Assembly: GCA_039704465.1 (NCBI GenBank)
Contig: JASFAU010000006.1
Location: 310,001-374,000, forward strand
From: Plasmodiophora brassicae
Taxonomy: Eukaryota; Endomyxa; Phytomyxea; Plasmodiophorida; Plasmodiophoridae
Reading direction: 5' to 3'
Length of the DNA stretch: 64,000 nt
In this document: one piece after another, positions 22,861 to 32,800 of the stretch
Position numbering within the stretch: position 1 is the stretch's first letter
Layout: each line of letters starts with the position of its first letter
Translations under genes and position numbers: made by a program
Notes under the pieces: generated by a model
The model's database searches: none
Told to the model about the DNA's origin: nothing
The model's input: only the letters and a program-made list of their open reading frames with translations

Positions 22861-23032
22861 GTCCAAACCCAACCGCCCCGATTTGCGTCTGACTCGGACA
22901 CGGCTGCCCCAAAAAAAAATACGCTTCTGAAAGCAAAATTGGCATCCGACTCGAGATGGCGCGTTGTGGAGCTGCACTGGCTGGCCGACTGCGCAGGCGC
23001 CGACTCGAGAGCTGCTAACCGTTTGCCGCGCG
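22861..23032. promoter_or_regulatory. Bidirectional promoter region, USP14 / TRMU
   Basis: The head-to-head starts at 22860 and 23033 leave 172 bases. They contain an A-run near 22911 and no supported coding sequence. Both promoters must lie here. Confidence 0.45.
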
Positions 23033-24376
23033 ATGGCGCTTCTTCTCCGCCGGTGCGTTCGCCGGGCCACTGTTGCAGTCGCAATGTCGGGCGGAGGTAA
23101 GAGTATCCAGGTGCGCGGCACGTCGTCGTTGCTGAGACGATTGGCCGTTAGTGGATTCGGCGGTGGCGGCCGTGCTGCTGAAACGCAAAGGCCATGACGT
23201 TGTTGCCATTCACATGACGAACTGGTCGCACGAGGAGGAGGGAATTAACCCATGCGAGGGCAGGCGTGACGAGGACATAGCTCGCGCCGTATGCGATAAG
23301 CTCAAGATCGAGTTCCGTCAGATATCGTTCGACCGCGAGTTCTGGCAGTTGGTCTTCGAGGACTTTCTCAACGGCCTGCGAATCGGCAAGACGCCCAACC
23401 CCGATGTCCTGTGCAACTTTCACATCAAGTTCTCGCTCTTCCTCAGACACTGTCTCGACGTGCAGAAATGCGACCTGCTTGCTACCGGTCATTACGCCAA
23501 GTTCAAGCACGGCCACCTACTGAGAGGTGCTGACCATAACATCGACCAGGTACAGATCGCGCGCAACGTCAATGCCCATTTCTTCCAGGGTGCTGACTGG
23601 ATCGCCCGCAGACGTACTTCCTGGCACAGGTCCCGAAGTGCTGTTTCGAACGCGTTCTGTTCCCAGTGGGGGACATGACCAAGGCTGAGGTGCGGCGCAT
23701 TGCCCAAGAGGAAGGGTTGCCGAACGCAACGAAGCCGTCGTCGACCGGTCTCTGCTTCGTCGGCGAGCGCGACTTCTCCAAGTTCATACGACAGTACGTG
23801 AAACCGGATCCGGGCCGCTTCCTGGACGTGGACGATCAGCCCCTGGACGTCCCGTACCATGATGGACAGATGTTCCTCACGATCGGGCAGCGCGCTCGAA
23901 TTGGCGGTTTGCCCGAGGCGGTGTACGTCAGCTTCAAACGAGGCAAGGACGTGCGCGTGGTCCCTGGCCGCAACCATCCCGACCTGTACCGGGAGTCGTT
24001 CACCATTGAGAAGCCGAACTGGATCGCCATGAGCGCCAAGCACAAAGCGTCGTCGAAACAGGGCCTGGAGTGCCTTCTGTCGATCCGATACCGTTCGGCG
24101 CTTGGTCGATGTCGCGTCAAGGAGGACCTGATGGGTTTCACTGTCGAGATGATCGACCTGCACCGTGCTGTCACTCCTGGGCAGTACGCCGTCTTCTACG
24201 ATGGTGACCGCGTGCTCGGCAGCGGTGAGATTGTTGCCCTGGGCCCCTCCCTTCACAAGCTCGGCAAACCCGTCCCTGTCGCATCGCCTGACGATTTCCT
24301 CGGCGAGCTGATCATAACGGGTGACACACCCGAAGACGACCGGCGCCGGGAGCAGCTGCTATCCCATCCTTTCTAA
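23033..24376 (+). CDS. TRMU: Mitochondrial tRNA-specific 2-thiouridylase
   Basis: Exons 23033-23096, 23152-23549 and 23612-24376 join to 408 residues (introns 55 and 62 nt). A basic N-terminus (MALLLRRCVRRATVAVA) fits a mitochondrial presequence and runs straight into the PP-loop AMSGGVDSAVAAVLL, which is split by intron 1. Catalytic Cys1 is in NPDVLCNFHIKF and Cys2 in SSTGLCFVGERDF. ATGHYAK, DQTYFLAQV and LFPVGDMTKAEVRRIA are all MnmA/Mtu1 hallmarks. The enzyme adenylates U34 and inserts sulfur to make s2U in mitochondrial tRNAs for Lys, Glu and Gln. Length and motif order match the family, so I expect a functional protein. Confidence 0.95.
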
Positions 24377-24559
24377 ACTGTGTACAGAGAAGGACACGCC
24401 TGGACGGCCCGTACGGTAGATTCATGCATGATCGCGATCGGGACCGTCCTGTCCTGTTGGTGGTGCACGGCCATCCTAACGGAGGCGGAGTAGGGATCGG
24501 CCGATGAATCTTGCAGACCGAATTCGTGACTGTCGCTGGTGGTTGGCGTTGGGATGGGG

Positions 24560-25213
24560 ATGGCGAAGCAGGACCCTGTTAGCGAACCGGACACGACCAA
24601 GACGAAGGTGTTCGTGGGCGGCCTGGCATGGGAGACCACCTCCGTTACCCTGGAACGGTACTTCGAACAGTTCGGCGAGATCGTCGAGGCCGTCGTCATT
24701 GTCAATCGGTTCAACGGGCGCTCCAAGGGATACGGATTCGTAAGCGCTCGCCAGCGCCAGTGTTGCACCCCAGACCGAGCGCCCCGCGACAGGTCACATA
24801 TCAGGACTCGGCGTCGGCCGAGAAAGCCACTGGCGAACCCAATCCCGTCATCGATGGTCGTAGAACCAACTGCGTCATGGCCGCCCAAGGAGCCAAGAAA
24901 CGCCATCCCAACTGTCGGATCGTCGCCCAACGCGCGCCCTGTGCCCGTCTTCTGATTCATCGACCTATAGCGCGTTACTACAAGCCCGCGTTCTACGTCG
25001 TCTACGGCCAGCCACCGTACGGGTACCCTGCCGAGTACGGGTAGGGCGCGCCGCACGGCTTCCTCGCTGATGAACGTTCGTTCGCGGGCCTGATTGCCGC
25101 GGCTCTGCAGGTACCAGCCGGTCATGTGCGTCCCAGGCAACAACTATCCGCCGGCGATGATGTACGAGCCGCCGCCCATGGCCTACCCAGAGGAGGACGG
25201 CCAGACCGCCTAG
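24560..25213 (+). CDS. Single-RRM RNA-binding protein, RBM24/38-like
   Basis: Exons 24560-24739, 24793-25040 and 25111-25213 give 176 residues with consistent phases (introns 53 and 70 nt). One RRM occupies residues ~14-90. RNP2 is KVFVGGLAW, RNP1 is KGYGFV at the exon 1/2 boundary, and NPVIDGRRTN matches the last beta strand of the RBM24/RBM38 group. The tail is rich in Tyr and Pro (YYKPAFYVVYGQPPYGYP, then MMYEPPPMAYPEEDG). It probably binds mRNA and influences stability or splicing. The start could also be ATG 24554, two codons upstream. Confidence 0.85.
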
Positions 25214-25315
25214 CCGTACGACGAGCGGCAGCAGCAGCGGCAACGCGCCACATTGACCAGCCATTATATTCGAAGCAGCACAGACACAGGGAATACACCA
25301 TTTTCGCTGGCCGCT

Positions 25316-26614
25316 CTACGCCAGCGTCAGTTCGCGAACGTGCCGCCCTGCACCAGCGAATAGCACGCGTTGCCCCGAGGGGTTGATCGCCGCTGAGTAC
25401 ACGCCGCCCAGCGCCGGCAGCATCGACGTTGTGCGACAGGTGTACCCGTTGCCGACCAGGTCGAACACGGCGGCCGAGTTGGGCGAGGTGCCACCCGCGA
25501 CGAAGCTCGTCCCGTTAGCGCTGAACGCCACCGCGTACACCATCGGCGCGTTACGCCATGCGATATCGCAGATCATCTTCCCTACGACATCCATCAGACG
25601 GGGAGACCATCGGCTGAAGGGGCAGGGGGGCAAACCTGACGACAAATCCCATAGCTGGAGCTGGTCCTCGGTACGCCACGACCCGGTCAGGATGTGACCA
25701 GTCGATGTCACGTCAACCGCATCGCCAGCGATATGCGGCCCGAAGACGTATCGTTCCGCCCGGCCGGTGCGAACATCCCAGATCTGGATCGTGTTGTCCC
25801 AGCCGCCGCTGACCAGCACGTTCTTGCTGTAGGGCATGAACCGGACCGAGAACACGCGACTGGCGTGACCCGTTGTCTGGTTCTGGAACGGACCCGACCC
25901 CATCACGCTGATCAGCGCCTTGTTCGTCTCGTCGTACAGGCGCACCTTGCCGTCGTGCCCAGCGGACGCCAACAGGTCGCCCGATGTCGTAAAATCAATC
26001 TGTGCAACGCGGTCAACCTCTCGACCTTGCCCAGGGGTGGTGGGCGCCTCCCCCGCTGACCGCATAGATCTCGTTGCCGGGCTCGTCGATACGATGTAAA
26101 CGCTGCTGCGTGCTGGCATGGAAATGCTGAAGGCTGCCATCAGCACCTGCAGCAAGATCGTCAGCGTCAGGACGAACGTGGTAGGGAGGCAAGCGATACA
26201 CGCGGCCACGACAATGTTCTGGGCGCCGGACGACGCCGGTTGTGGACGAAACCGGACGCAGGTAATGGGAAGTTCGCTGCTGGCGCCGACGTTCAGCTTG
26301 TAGGCGACCTTTCCACTAACCCGGTTGAACACCTGCCCTGTTGTCAGCGACGATGGACACAGGTACATGGCATCGTTCAGGTACCCGGATGACGCCATCG
26401 CCGCACCCGCAAGCGACCAGCTTGCCATCAGGCGAGTACCGCACCGAAAGGTACTCGATGCCGTCCACACCTCTGCGACAGGGTCAATGCGTCGAGCGTC
26501 CAGGTGCGGCAAGCGATGTGGGACGTACCCGTCAAGGTCGACGGCTTTAGGCTCAACTGGCTCCTGCCCGACCAACAGAGCATCGCCTTCACGATCGGGC
26601 CTGGAGTCGGCCAT
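25316..26614 (-). CDS. WD40-repeat beta-propeller protein
   Basis: Starts at ATG 26614 (MADSRPDREGDAL) and ends at 25316. Introns I can place: ~26470-26520, 26362-26411, ~26145-26200, ~26020-26063 and ~25602-25655. Removing them yields repeated blades: EYLSVRYSPDGKLVACGCGD, GADGSLQHFHASTQQRLHRI, GHDGKVRLYDE, HASRVFSVRFMPYSKNVLVS, WDNTIQIWDVR and HILTGSWRTEDQLQLWD. Six to seven blades fit a complete propeller. The protein is cytosolic with no extra domain beyond a short acidic N-terminus, and would act as an interaction scaffold. The partner is unknown. The gene is divergent from the PAN-domain gene with a 219-bp gap. Confidence 0.85.
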   Translation of the reverse strand: MADSRPDREGDALLVGQEPVEPKAVDLDGYVPHRLPHLDARRIDPVAEVWTASSTFRCGTRLMASWSLAGAAMASSGYLNDAMYLCPSSLTTGQVFNRVSGKVAYKLNVGASSELPITCVRFRPQPASSGAQNIVVAACIACLPTTFVLTLTILLQVLMAAFSISMPARSSVYIVSTSPATRSMRSAGEAPTTPGQGREVDRVAQIDFTTSGDLLASAGHDGKVRLYDETNKALISVMGSGPFQNQTTGHASRVFSVRFMPYSKNVLVSGGWDNTIQIWDVRTGRAERYVFGPHIAGDAVDVTSTGHILTGSWRTEDQLQLWDLSSGLPPCPFSRWSPRLMDVVGKMICDIAWRNAPMVYAVAFSANGTSFVAGGTSPNSAAVFDLVGNGYTCRTTSMLPALGGVYSAAINPSGQRVLFAGAGRHVRELTLA

Positions 26615-26717
26615 CGTTGCTGACCTGGTGGGCACGTCGCCACTGGCACCGTCTGCGACGCGTCGTCCAGGGGGATCGCGGGCGCGCGACCTCCCCGTTG
26701 GCACCTCACCCCGTCCA

Positions 26718-26743
26718 TGAATCACGTCGCCCAGCGTGATTCA
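26718..26743. repeat. 9-bp inverted repeat in divergent promoter region
   Basis: TGAATCACG and its complement flank an 8-nt loop midway between the WD40 and PAN-domain genes. It could be a dimeric factor-binding site shared by both promoters; this is inference only. Confidence 0.6.
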
Positions 26744-26833
26744 CGCCCGTTGCACGACTGTGCCAATGTTCCTGCGACGTGAAACAGCCGCATTGCGATA
26801 TCTGTGCACGTTGAATTGCGGGATTGGCTGACG

Positions 26834-27991
26834 ATGGCGCGGTCGGTAGCGTGCGCCGCCGTCATCGCTCTGGCCTGCCTGTTGGCCATGGCGTTCGTCG
26901 CCATTATTCTGCTGGTCCTGACGGACATCCGCCATCAGAACCCTGTCGAAGGGCCAGCGCCGCCCTATACCAGGCGGTATAACAACACCGAACCGGCCTA
27001 TAACGCCACCAGAGACGGGCCCGACAGTGCCAACACTGGTAGCCCCCGAACGACGCCTCCTCCAGCGCCTGCTGCTATGGTTACCGACGCTCGGGACGTT
27101 CCCTCGCCGGCACCAGCGCAGGGACCGAGTTACGAGCCGGCCGTCATGGAGCCAGCTGATGCCGGTGACGAGGACGTCGAAGTGGAGATCGTTGTTGCGA
27201 CGATAACCGATCTGATGGCCTCGCCAGCGCAGCTGTCGCCGGCGGGGAGCACACAGCGGTCGCTCTCCGACGGAGACGTTGTATACGACGAGGTCGACCG
27301 GGCGGTCTGGCACCTCTTCACCCGGCTCCAGCAGCTATCCGACCCCGTTGTCGACCTCGACAGCAATGGCAACGCGCCCGGAACGTCGCTGCAAGACTGT
27401 ATGCGGCGATGCAGTCGAATGGTGCCATGTCGGGCGTTTTCGCTGTCGCCCTCCTCGACCTGCATGCTGTTCTCGTATCGTCGATGCTGGGTGGCGCCGT
27501 CGCCGTTTGACCCGATGGCAGGCGAAGGCGTCACAGCGCCGCTGTATGAACGGCGAGAGGCGCTCGAGGTCCCCGACGACGTCATCTACGAGTCGTACGT
27601 GAACTTTGCGGTTGTCGACAGCCTAAGCGCGACATCGGCCGTCGAGCAGCGCTCTAGGAGGATCCCGAGCGCGGTCGTGTCCCGGTTGACGTCGCCATTG
27701 ACGCTGGCGAACTATGCGACAGGCGTCTGCGCTGAGATCTGCCTGAGCAAGGCGCTCGATGATGGGCGGCCTTGCAGAACGTTCGAGGCCGGCATTGCGC
27801 TCGTCCCTGGGGACGGCGACATGGACGAGACGGTGACGTGCCGTCTGACATCGGATTCGCTGTACGATGCGGTCGCACCTGCTGCGCTAGTGGCGACACA
27901 GGCGCCTGCCCCGATCGCACCGGGCGCCGTACGCCTGCAGGTCGTCGGCACCATGCTGGTGGACGGCCAGTCCGACCGACTGTGCAGGTAG
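26834..27991 (+). CDS. Type II membrane protein with PAN/apple-like domains
   Basis: ATG 26834 starts a 385-residue intronless frame. Residues ~5-32 are a strong hydrophobic anchor (ACAAVIALACLLAMAFVAII) after a short cytosolic tail, so the rest is extracytoplasmic. A Thr/Pro/Ala-rich stalk with NxT/S sites (YNNTEP, YNATRD) follows. A Cys-rich module then reads SLQDCMRRCSRMVPCRAFSL ... TCMLFSYRRC. A second module, GVCAEICLSKALDDGRPCRT, has the C-x3-C spacing of PAN/apple domains. It is probably a surface or secreted glycoprotein involved in carbohydrate or protein binding. I base the PAN call on Cys spacing only. Confidence 0.7.
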   Translation: MARSVACAAVIALACLLAMAFVAIILLVLTDIRHQNPVEGPAPPYTRRYNNTEPAYNATRDGPDSANTGSPRTTPPPAPAAMVTDARDVPSPAPAQGPSYEPAVMEPADAGDEDVEVEIVVATITDLMASPAQLSPAGSTQRSLSDGDVVYDEVDRAVWHLFTRLQQLSDPVVDLDSNGNAPGTSLQDCMRRCSRMVPCRAFSLSPSSTCMLFSYRRCWVAPSPFDPMAGEGVTAPLYERREALEVPDDVIYESYVNFAVVDSLSATSAVEQRSRRIPSAVVSRLTSPLTLANYATGVCAEICLSKALDDGRPCRTFEAGIALVPGDGDMDETVTCRLTSDSLYDAVAPAALVATQAPAPIAPGAVRLQVVGTMLVDGQSDRLCR

Positions 27992-28087
27992 CCCCCCGAA
28001 CGCTTCGTTGCGACGCGCATAACTTACGTCATATTACAACAACAACAACAACGACGGGTGTGTATTCCCTCATCATTGCATCGTCCG

Positions 28088-28624
28088 ATGCGGGCTCCGG
28101 TCCTGGTTCTTCTGCTGGCCGTCGCGTCGACCGCAGCGGATGATCGCCAGCAGCGAGGAACCCGGGCCACTCAACCCTGGCGCTCTGCTCCGGGCGCGCC
28201 CCTGTTCCTGCTGCCCGCTGCAACGGGTCCCGATGCGGCCACGGCGACGGCGCCGCCGAATGCAACAGGGGCACGGGCCGCCCGGACGGCGCAGCCGGAA
28301 GCACCGGCAGGGTCGGCGACGACCGCCGAGCCGAGCGGACCGCCAGGCGACCTGATCGCGTGGATCGCCGTCGTGTCGCTCGGCGCCGCCGCGTTCGTCT
28401 TCGTCGTGGCCGCCGGCGCCGTCTACGGGTGCAGGCGGCGACGGTCGCGCCCGTTGGTGAGGTACGCGGACACGCCTGACGGCAGGACGTTCGCCGAACG
28501 CGTCCACGGGACGGCCGACGACAGCGGCCGCGTCAACCAGAACGGGCGCGATGCGCTCGTCAACGGCGACGTACGTTCGTTCACGTGCCTGGCGCAACGC
28601 GGCGCCGGCGACCAGCAGCGCTGA
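28088..28624 (+). CDS. Type I single-pass surface protein, unrecognised
   Basis: A 178-residue intronless frame begins at ATG 28088. It has a signal peptide (MRAPVLVLLLAVASTAADD), an Ala/Thr/Pro-rich ectodomain (residues ~20-95) typical of a mucin-like stalk, a single TM helix (LIAWIAVVSLGAAAFVFVVA) and a basic cytosolic tail starting YGCRRRRSRPLVRY. No folded domain is evident. It follows the PAN-domain gene on the same strand by 96 bp, with an ACA repeat (28037-28052) between, so both may be surface-coat proteins. Confidence 0.65.
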   Translation: MRAPVLVLLLAVASTAADDRQQRGTRATQPWRSAPGAPLFLLPAATGPDAATATAPPNATGARAARTAQPEAPAGSATTAEPSGPPGDLIAWIAVVSLGAAAFVFVVAAGAVYGCRRRRSRPLVRYADTPDGRTFAERVHGTADDSGRVNQNGRDALVNGDVRSFTCLAQRGAGDQQR

Positions 28625-28740
28625 CCTATAAACACGCGGCGACGCCTGCTACGAACATAGGCACCCGCGAACGGCGGCGTTGAGGTGGTAATCCGGGCTG
28701 AGCCGCGCATGCGCGGCGGGCGCGGCGATCGTCAGCTCGA

Positions 28741-29419
28741 ATGCCAGGACAGCGCGTGGCCGTACGTCAGCTGCTGACGAAACACGTGATCGCGTACCCG
28801 GTCGGTGCTCGTGTGCAGGCGGACGCCCTGGTCGACCTGCTGTCCTTCGCCGGGTCCGTCCGCGACGTCCGATTCGACTACGACGATGAAGGCGCGCGTA
28901 GCCCTATGGTGAACGTCAGGGTAGGTTGGCGGCGAGAGCGCGTGTCGTTGCGCCTGCCGTCCTGAATGCCCACGTCCTGAGCAGTACTTCCGGTTCGAGT
29001 CGGTCGAGCTGGTCATGCGGCGGTCGTTGGAGTCGCGCGGGTTCCCGTTGGAGAACGGCCAGCGAATATACCTGTGGACGGATCCCGAGCGTCGCTACGT
29101 GAAGACGCGCTTCCTGTCGCAGTGCATCGGCCATGGGCAACGGATCTACGTTGACCGCATTGGCAGGGCAACGCCCCAGGCGCGCCTGCACGCGTTCATG
29201 CAGGAGATGGGCGGCCCCACCATCTACACTGATTTGTTCGAGAACAACGGATGCAGCCTGGGCAAAGCCACCGTCACGTTCGCACGCGATGTCGATGCCA
29301 GACGCGTCCTTGCACAACCTATCGTCCAGATCGACGGCCACACGCTCCGCGTGCGAATCGATCCCACGTTCTACTCGTTGGGCGACGTCCGCCCCGAACA
29401 ACTTCAATATAGAAGGTAA
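28741..29419 (+). CDS. Two degenerate RRM-like domains
   Basis: Exons 28741-28920 and 28985-29419 join across a 64-nt intron to 204 residues. The first domain runs from HVIAYPVGARVQADALVDLL through DVRFDYDDEGARSPMVNVRY to GFPLENGQRIYLW. The second runs from RIYVDRIGRATPQARLHAFM through LGKATVTFARDVDARRVL to IVQIDGHTLRVRID. Each has the beta-alpha-beta-beta-alpha-beta order and the closing IDG.L.V strand of RRMs, but RNP1 aromatics are weak. RNA binding is likely but unproven. The gene is distinct from the RBM24-like gene. Confidence 0.6.
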
Positions 29420-29805
29420 CCCATAGGAAACGCGCATCGGAAGCTACCTTTCCATTGACCGTCCCGCCCTGCGCCCCTTGGTCTATCGATGACGACAGGA
29501 CATCCATTGATCCGCTGTGTCGGCTGCTTGGCCTGGCGTTCGTCCCCGTCGGCAACACTCAGCGTTGGACGTTGCTAGGAAACATGATCGAGTCGTGCTA
29601 TACGGAAGCGCGATGCCAGTGTACGTACGCCTCTCGACGCGGGACTATTAGACTCGGTTCTAGCATACAAATAGATAAACGACATAGGACCTTGCTATGA
29701 CGTTTGTATAGCTTCCTTCTGGCGAATATCGTCAGTCGCAATGCGTCGTGCTTCATCCACCAGCGTCTGCTTGGTGCTCGCGGACTACCGCTCATCCAAT
29801 GAAGC
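29420..29805. other. No firm gene; possible first exon of a gene interrupted by the transposon
   Basis: A frame from 29455 (MTVPPCAPWS) stays open for 81 codons but carries no motif. Immediately before the transposon, ATGAAGC is followed by the target GTAA. Without the element the sequence would read ATGAAGC GTAAGT, a good splice donor. See the finding on the insertion site. Confidence 0.3.
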
Positions 29806-29809
29806 GTAA

Positions 29810-32800
29810 CCCTGGCTTTTTTGCATATGGGATAAAAAACGGTAACAAAAGTTGAGGCCACGGCTTCATCACGTAACGTGAGGCTGGACTCCCAAGCCTT
29901 GGGACATCATAGATCACGTCCAGTTGAATACATATCTGCAAGGATTTGATCTGGGTAGATCTAGAGATCGTCTTGTGAGTTGTCAAAAACTGGCTCCAGC
30001 GGGTCCAGTGTAATCGTGTTTTATCCCATAATTGCGCCGTGTTGTGGGATAAAAACGGGAACCACTGAATCGTTTAATTCAAACGAATTTATGGTGCTCA
30101 CGTCCCAGGTTGGCTTAAGCTGCGACGCGAGCGACGAACACTATCAGCCGACATCGACCGCGTACGTGATCGGTGATTCGGCTGCTGGGGATCCTCTCTA
30201 CGACGCGTGGGCGGGGGAGCTCGATTCGAGTGGCCCTGAACGGATGGGACCTCAGCAGAGTCGCAGCACGGATACGCTTCCAGCCGAGTGTGAAACAATT
30301 CGAAACACGAGCTGCCATTATAGCGCTTCTTCCTGCAAAGCGGAACGTCACAGACAGAGCAGGCCCATGACGTCTTGAATCCCAGGCGCCCGAGATGTGG
30401 CGTCGTACCATCGTGCACCCGGCTGCAGCACACGAGGCAGGTAAGACGTTTACCGTGTAGACTGGATTGCTGGTGCTTCAGTCGCTTGTTCATTCGCTTT
30501 GCGACCAGCGAAGGGACTTGGTAAAACTTCTCCCGCTTGTTGTTGTACGAAAGTGATATCGCCATGCCTGTCGTCATCGCCGACGCTCTCCCCATCTTCT
30601 GCAACTGGTACACCGACGTGAAGGACGTCGACTGACAACTTCGGGATTTCGTCAGAGATAGCCTCCACGAACTCGCCGAAGCTCACTTGATCCTTTCGGG
30701 CACGCCGGTACGCGTGGAACGTTTGGCATGCTTGTTCATTCGTTAGGAAGTCGTTAACCTTGTAAGTGTTGTCAGTCAAGGGTTGCAATTGCGTTGGATG
30801 TCGAATTACCTGACACATGGTGTGCGACTGGTAAGCATTGTAAACGAGAGTCATTACGATCCTGAGCCAGATCGCTTGAACGGGGTTCAGCGACGAGTGT
30901 CGGGAGTGTAGATTCTTGAGGTATCTGCTGTACACGTCAACGCCGCCCTTGATCCGGTTCCACAGGGCAACCAGTGACGGCAGGATATGCTTGCCTTTCG
31001 GCAGCGGTTGGCCTCTTTCCATCACCACAGCAGTTACTGTACGCCACATTGCAACGTCTGACGTACAGTCACGTCATCGATCGCGTGTCCGAATTCGTCT
31101 TCATCGAACTTTGGAACTGGTTCGTCGCCGTATATCCACATCAGGTATCGTTCGCGTATGAACGACAGACTTGACAAGTAGCACGCGCGATCTTCCACGT
31201 TAATCTGCACGTGCACGACCCTAATGATTCTGGTCGTCGATGAAATGCAGAACAGCCAGTCGTCCAGGCCACCACACGACATATCGTGGATAAGCTGACC
31301 CCGATAAGATCGATTGGGAACGGCGGTTCGGAACAAGGCAGCGTCAGTAGACACATTGACGCGACAGAAGGCGCCAACAACTCGGGATAGTGCTTCGTCG
31401 GTTTGCAGGGTGTCTCTAGACGTGCGCGTCTTAAATTCCATTCCAGAAAGAAAGGCTCCTCTTTGGGGACAGTGCAGGACAGCCACCAGGTCTGGCGAGA
31501 ACGCTGCTTCATGTTGCCGACGATGGCACAGAAGACCGTACTGCTTGTGGCATACAACCTTCAGACCACTGCCATGTCTTTCCACAAACTGGCGAATCCC
31601 ATGCTCAACGTTGGTTTCGTTCAGGGAACCGATCTTCAGGTGGTCTTTCTTCAACGGCGCCATGAACCATGTCGACATTAGAGCAGCCTCGATTCGACGA
31701 AACTGGCCGCAACCACTTCCACCAGTACCATGTTCCATCAGACGTTTAACCAGGTCCTCCTTCTTGCCTCCAAGACGTAAACCTTTCGCTCGGCAATGAT
31801 CTTTAAGGGTGTCGTTCGTCATCGCCCTAAGGTCTTCTTCAGTAAAGGTTCGATCTGCTCGTCCTTCTCCGCGGTCAGCCTCTGGACGCCCGTACTGGAT
31901 CGCAAGTAGATCAAGTACCCTCTTCGTTTCGGGGTCGATTTCGAAGTCAGGATCATTTCGGGCCAGTTTCGCGATGAAACAATACGAAGCTGCAGAACCG
32001 GTGCCAGTTATGCGAAAGTGCCTGAGTAGGAACCAATCGGGAGTACGCTGGGAGATCGTGAGTTGCAGGATGAGCTCGGCCTCGAACATAGAAAGCAGTG
32101 GGTGTGGTGATGGAGCAAGAGGCCGATCACAGCGATTGCAGGACACAAAAGTCCAGGTACCCGGAGCCGCTCGAGGAAGCGTGGTCTCGCACATGACAAC
32201 GCGCCCGATCCCGGTGCGGTATGCCAGTAAGTACACTTGCCTCCCGTTGTCATAACGTCGTACTGCCCAATAGGCACAACGGCTGCCACTCTCAGAGATA
32301 GAAGTTTGCGATTTGCCAGGGACCTGGCCGAACGTAAAAGGCAGCGACCTAGACCTCTTTGTCGTTCCAACAACATCCGACCCTTGCGCCAGAGCGGTGC
32401 GCCTGGTCTCATCGCCATTGTATCCACGATCACGGGCGATGATATTCGGGATGACCGCATTGGACGCCACAGATGCCCCCGAAAGTGATCGCGATAATAC
32501 TTCCATGCAATCCGACACCGTTTCATTCCTGGCAGCCACGTGTCCGCCAAGATAGAGGCCCGATGTGACGGATACCATGCTGTGGTGCACGACGCCAGCC
32601 CTGTGCATGGTCATGGTTAGGGTCGGATCGAATCTCTTGTGAGGACAACATACCCTTTGACCGGATTCTTCTGATACTGTAACCCGGCCGCATCAACCTG
32701 AGCATGCGACGATAATCGGAGATGATCGTCGTCAGCACTGATGATGGACCAATCCGGTACAAATCCGATAGAAGCACACAAACGCCTGACGATATCCAGG

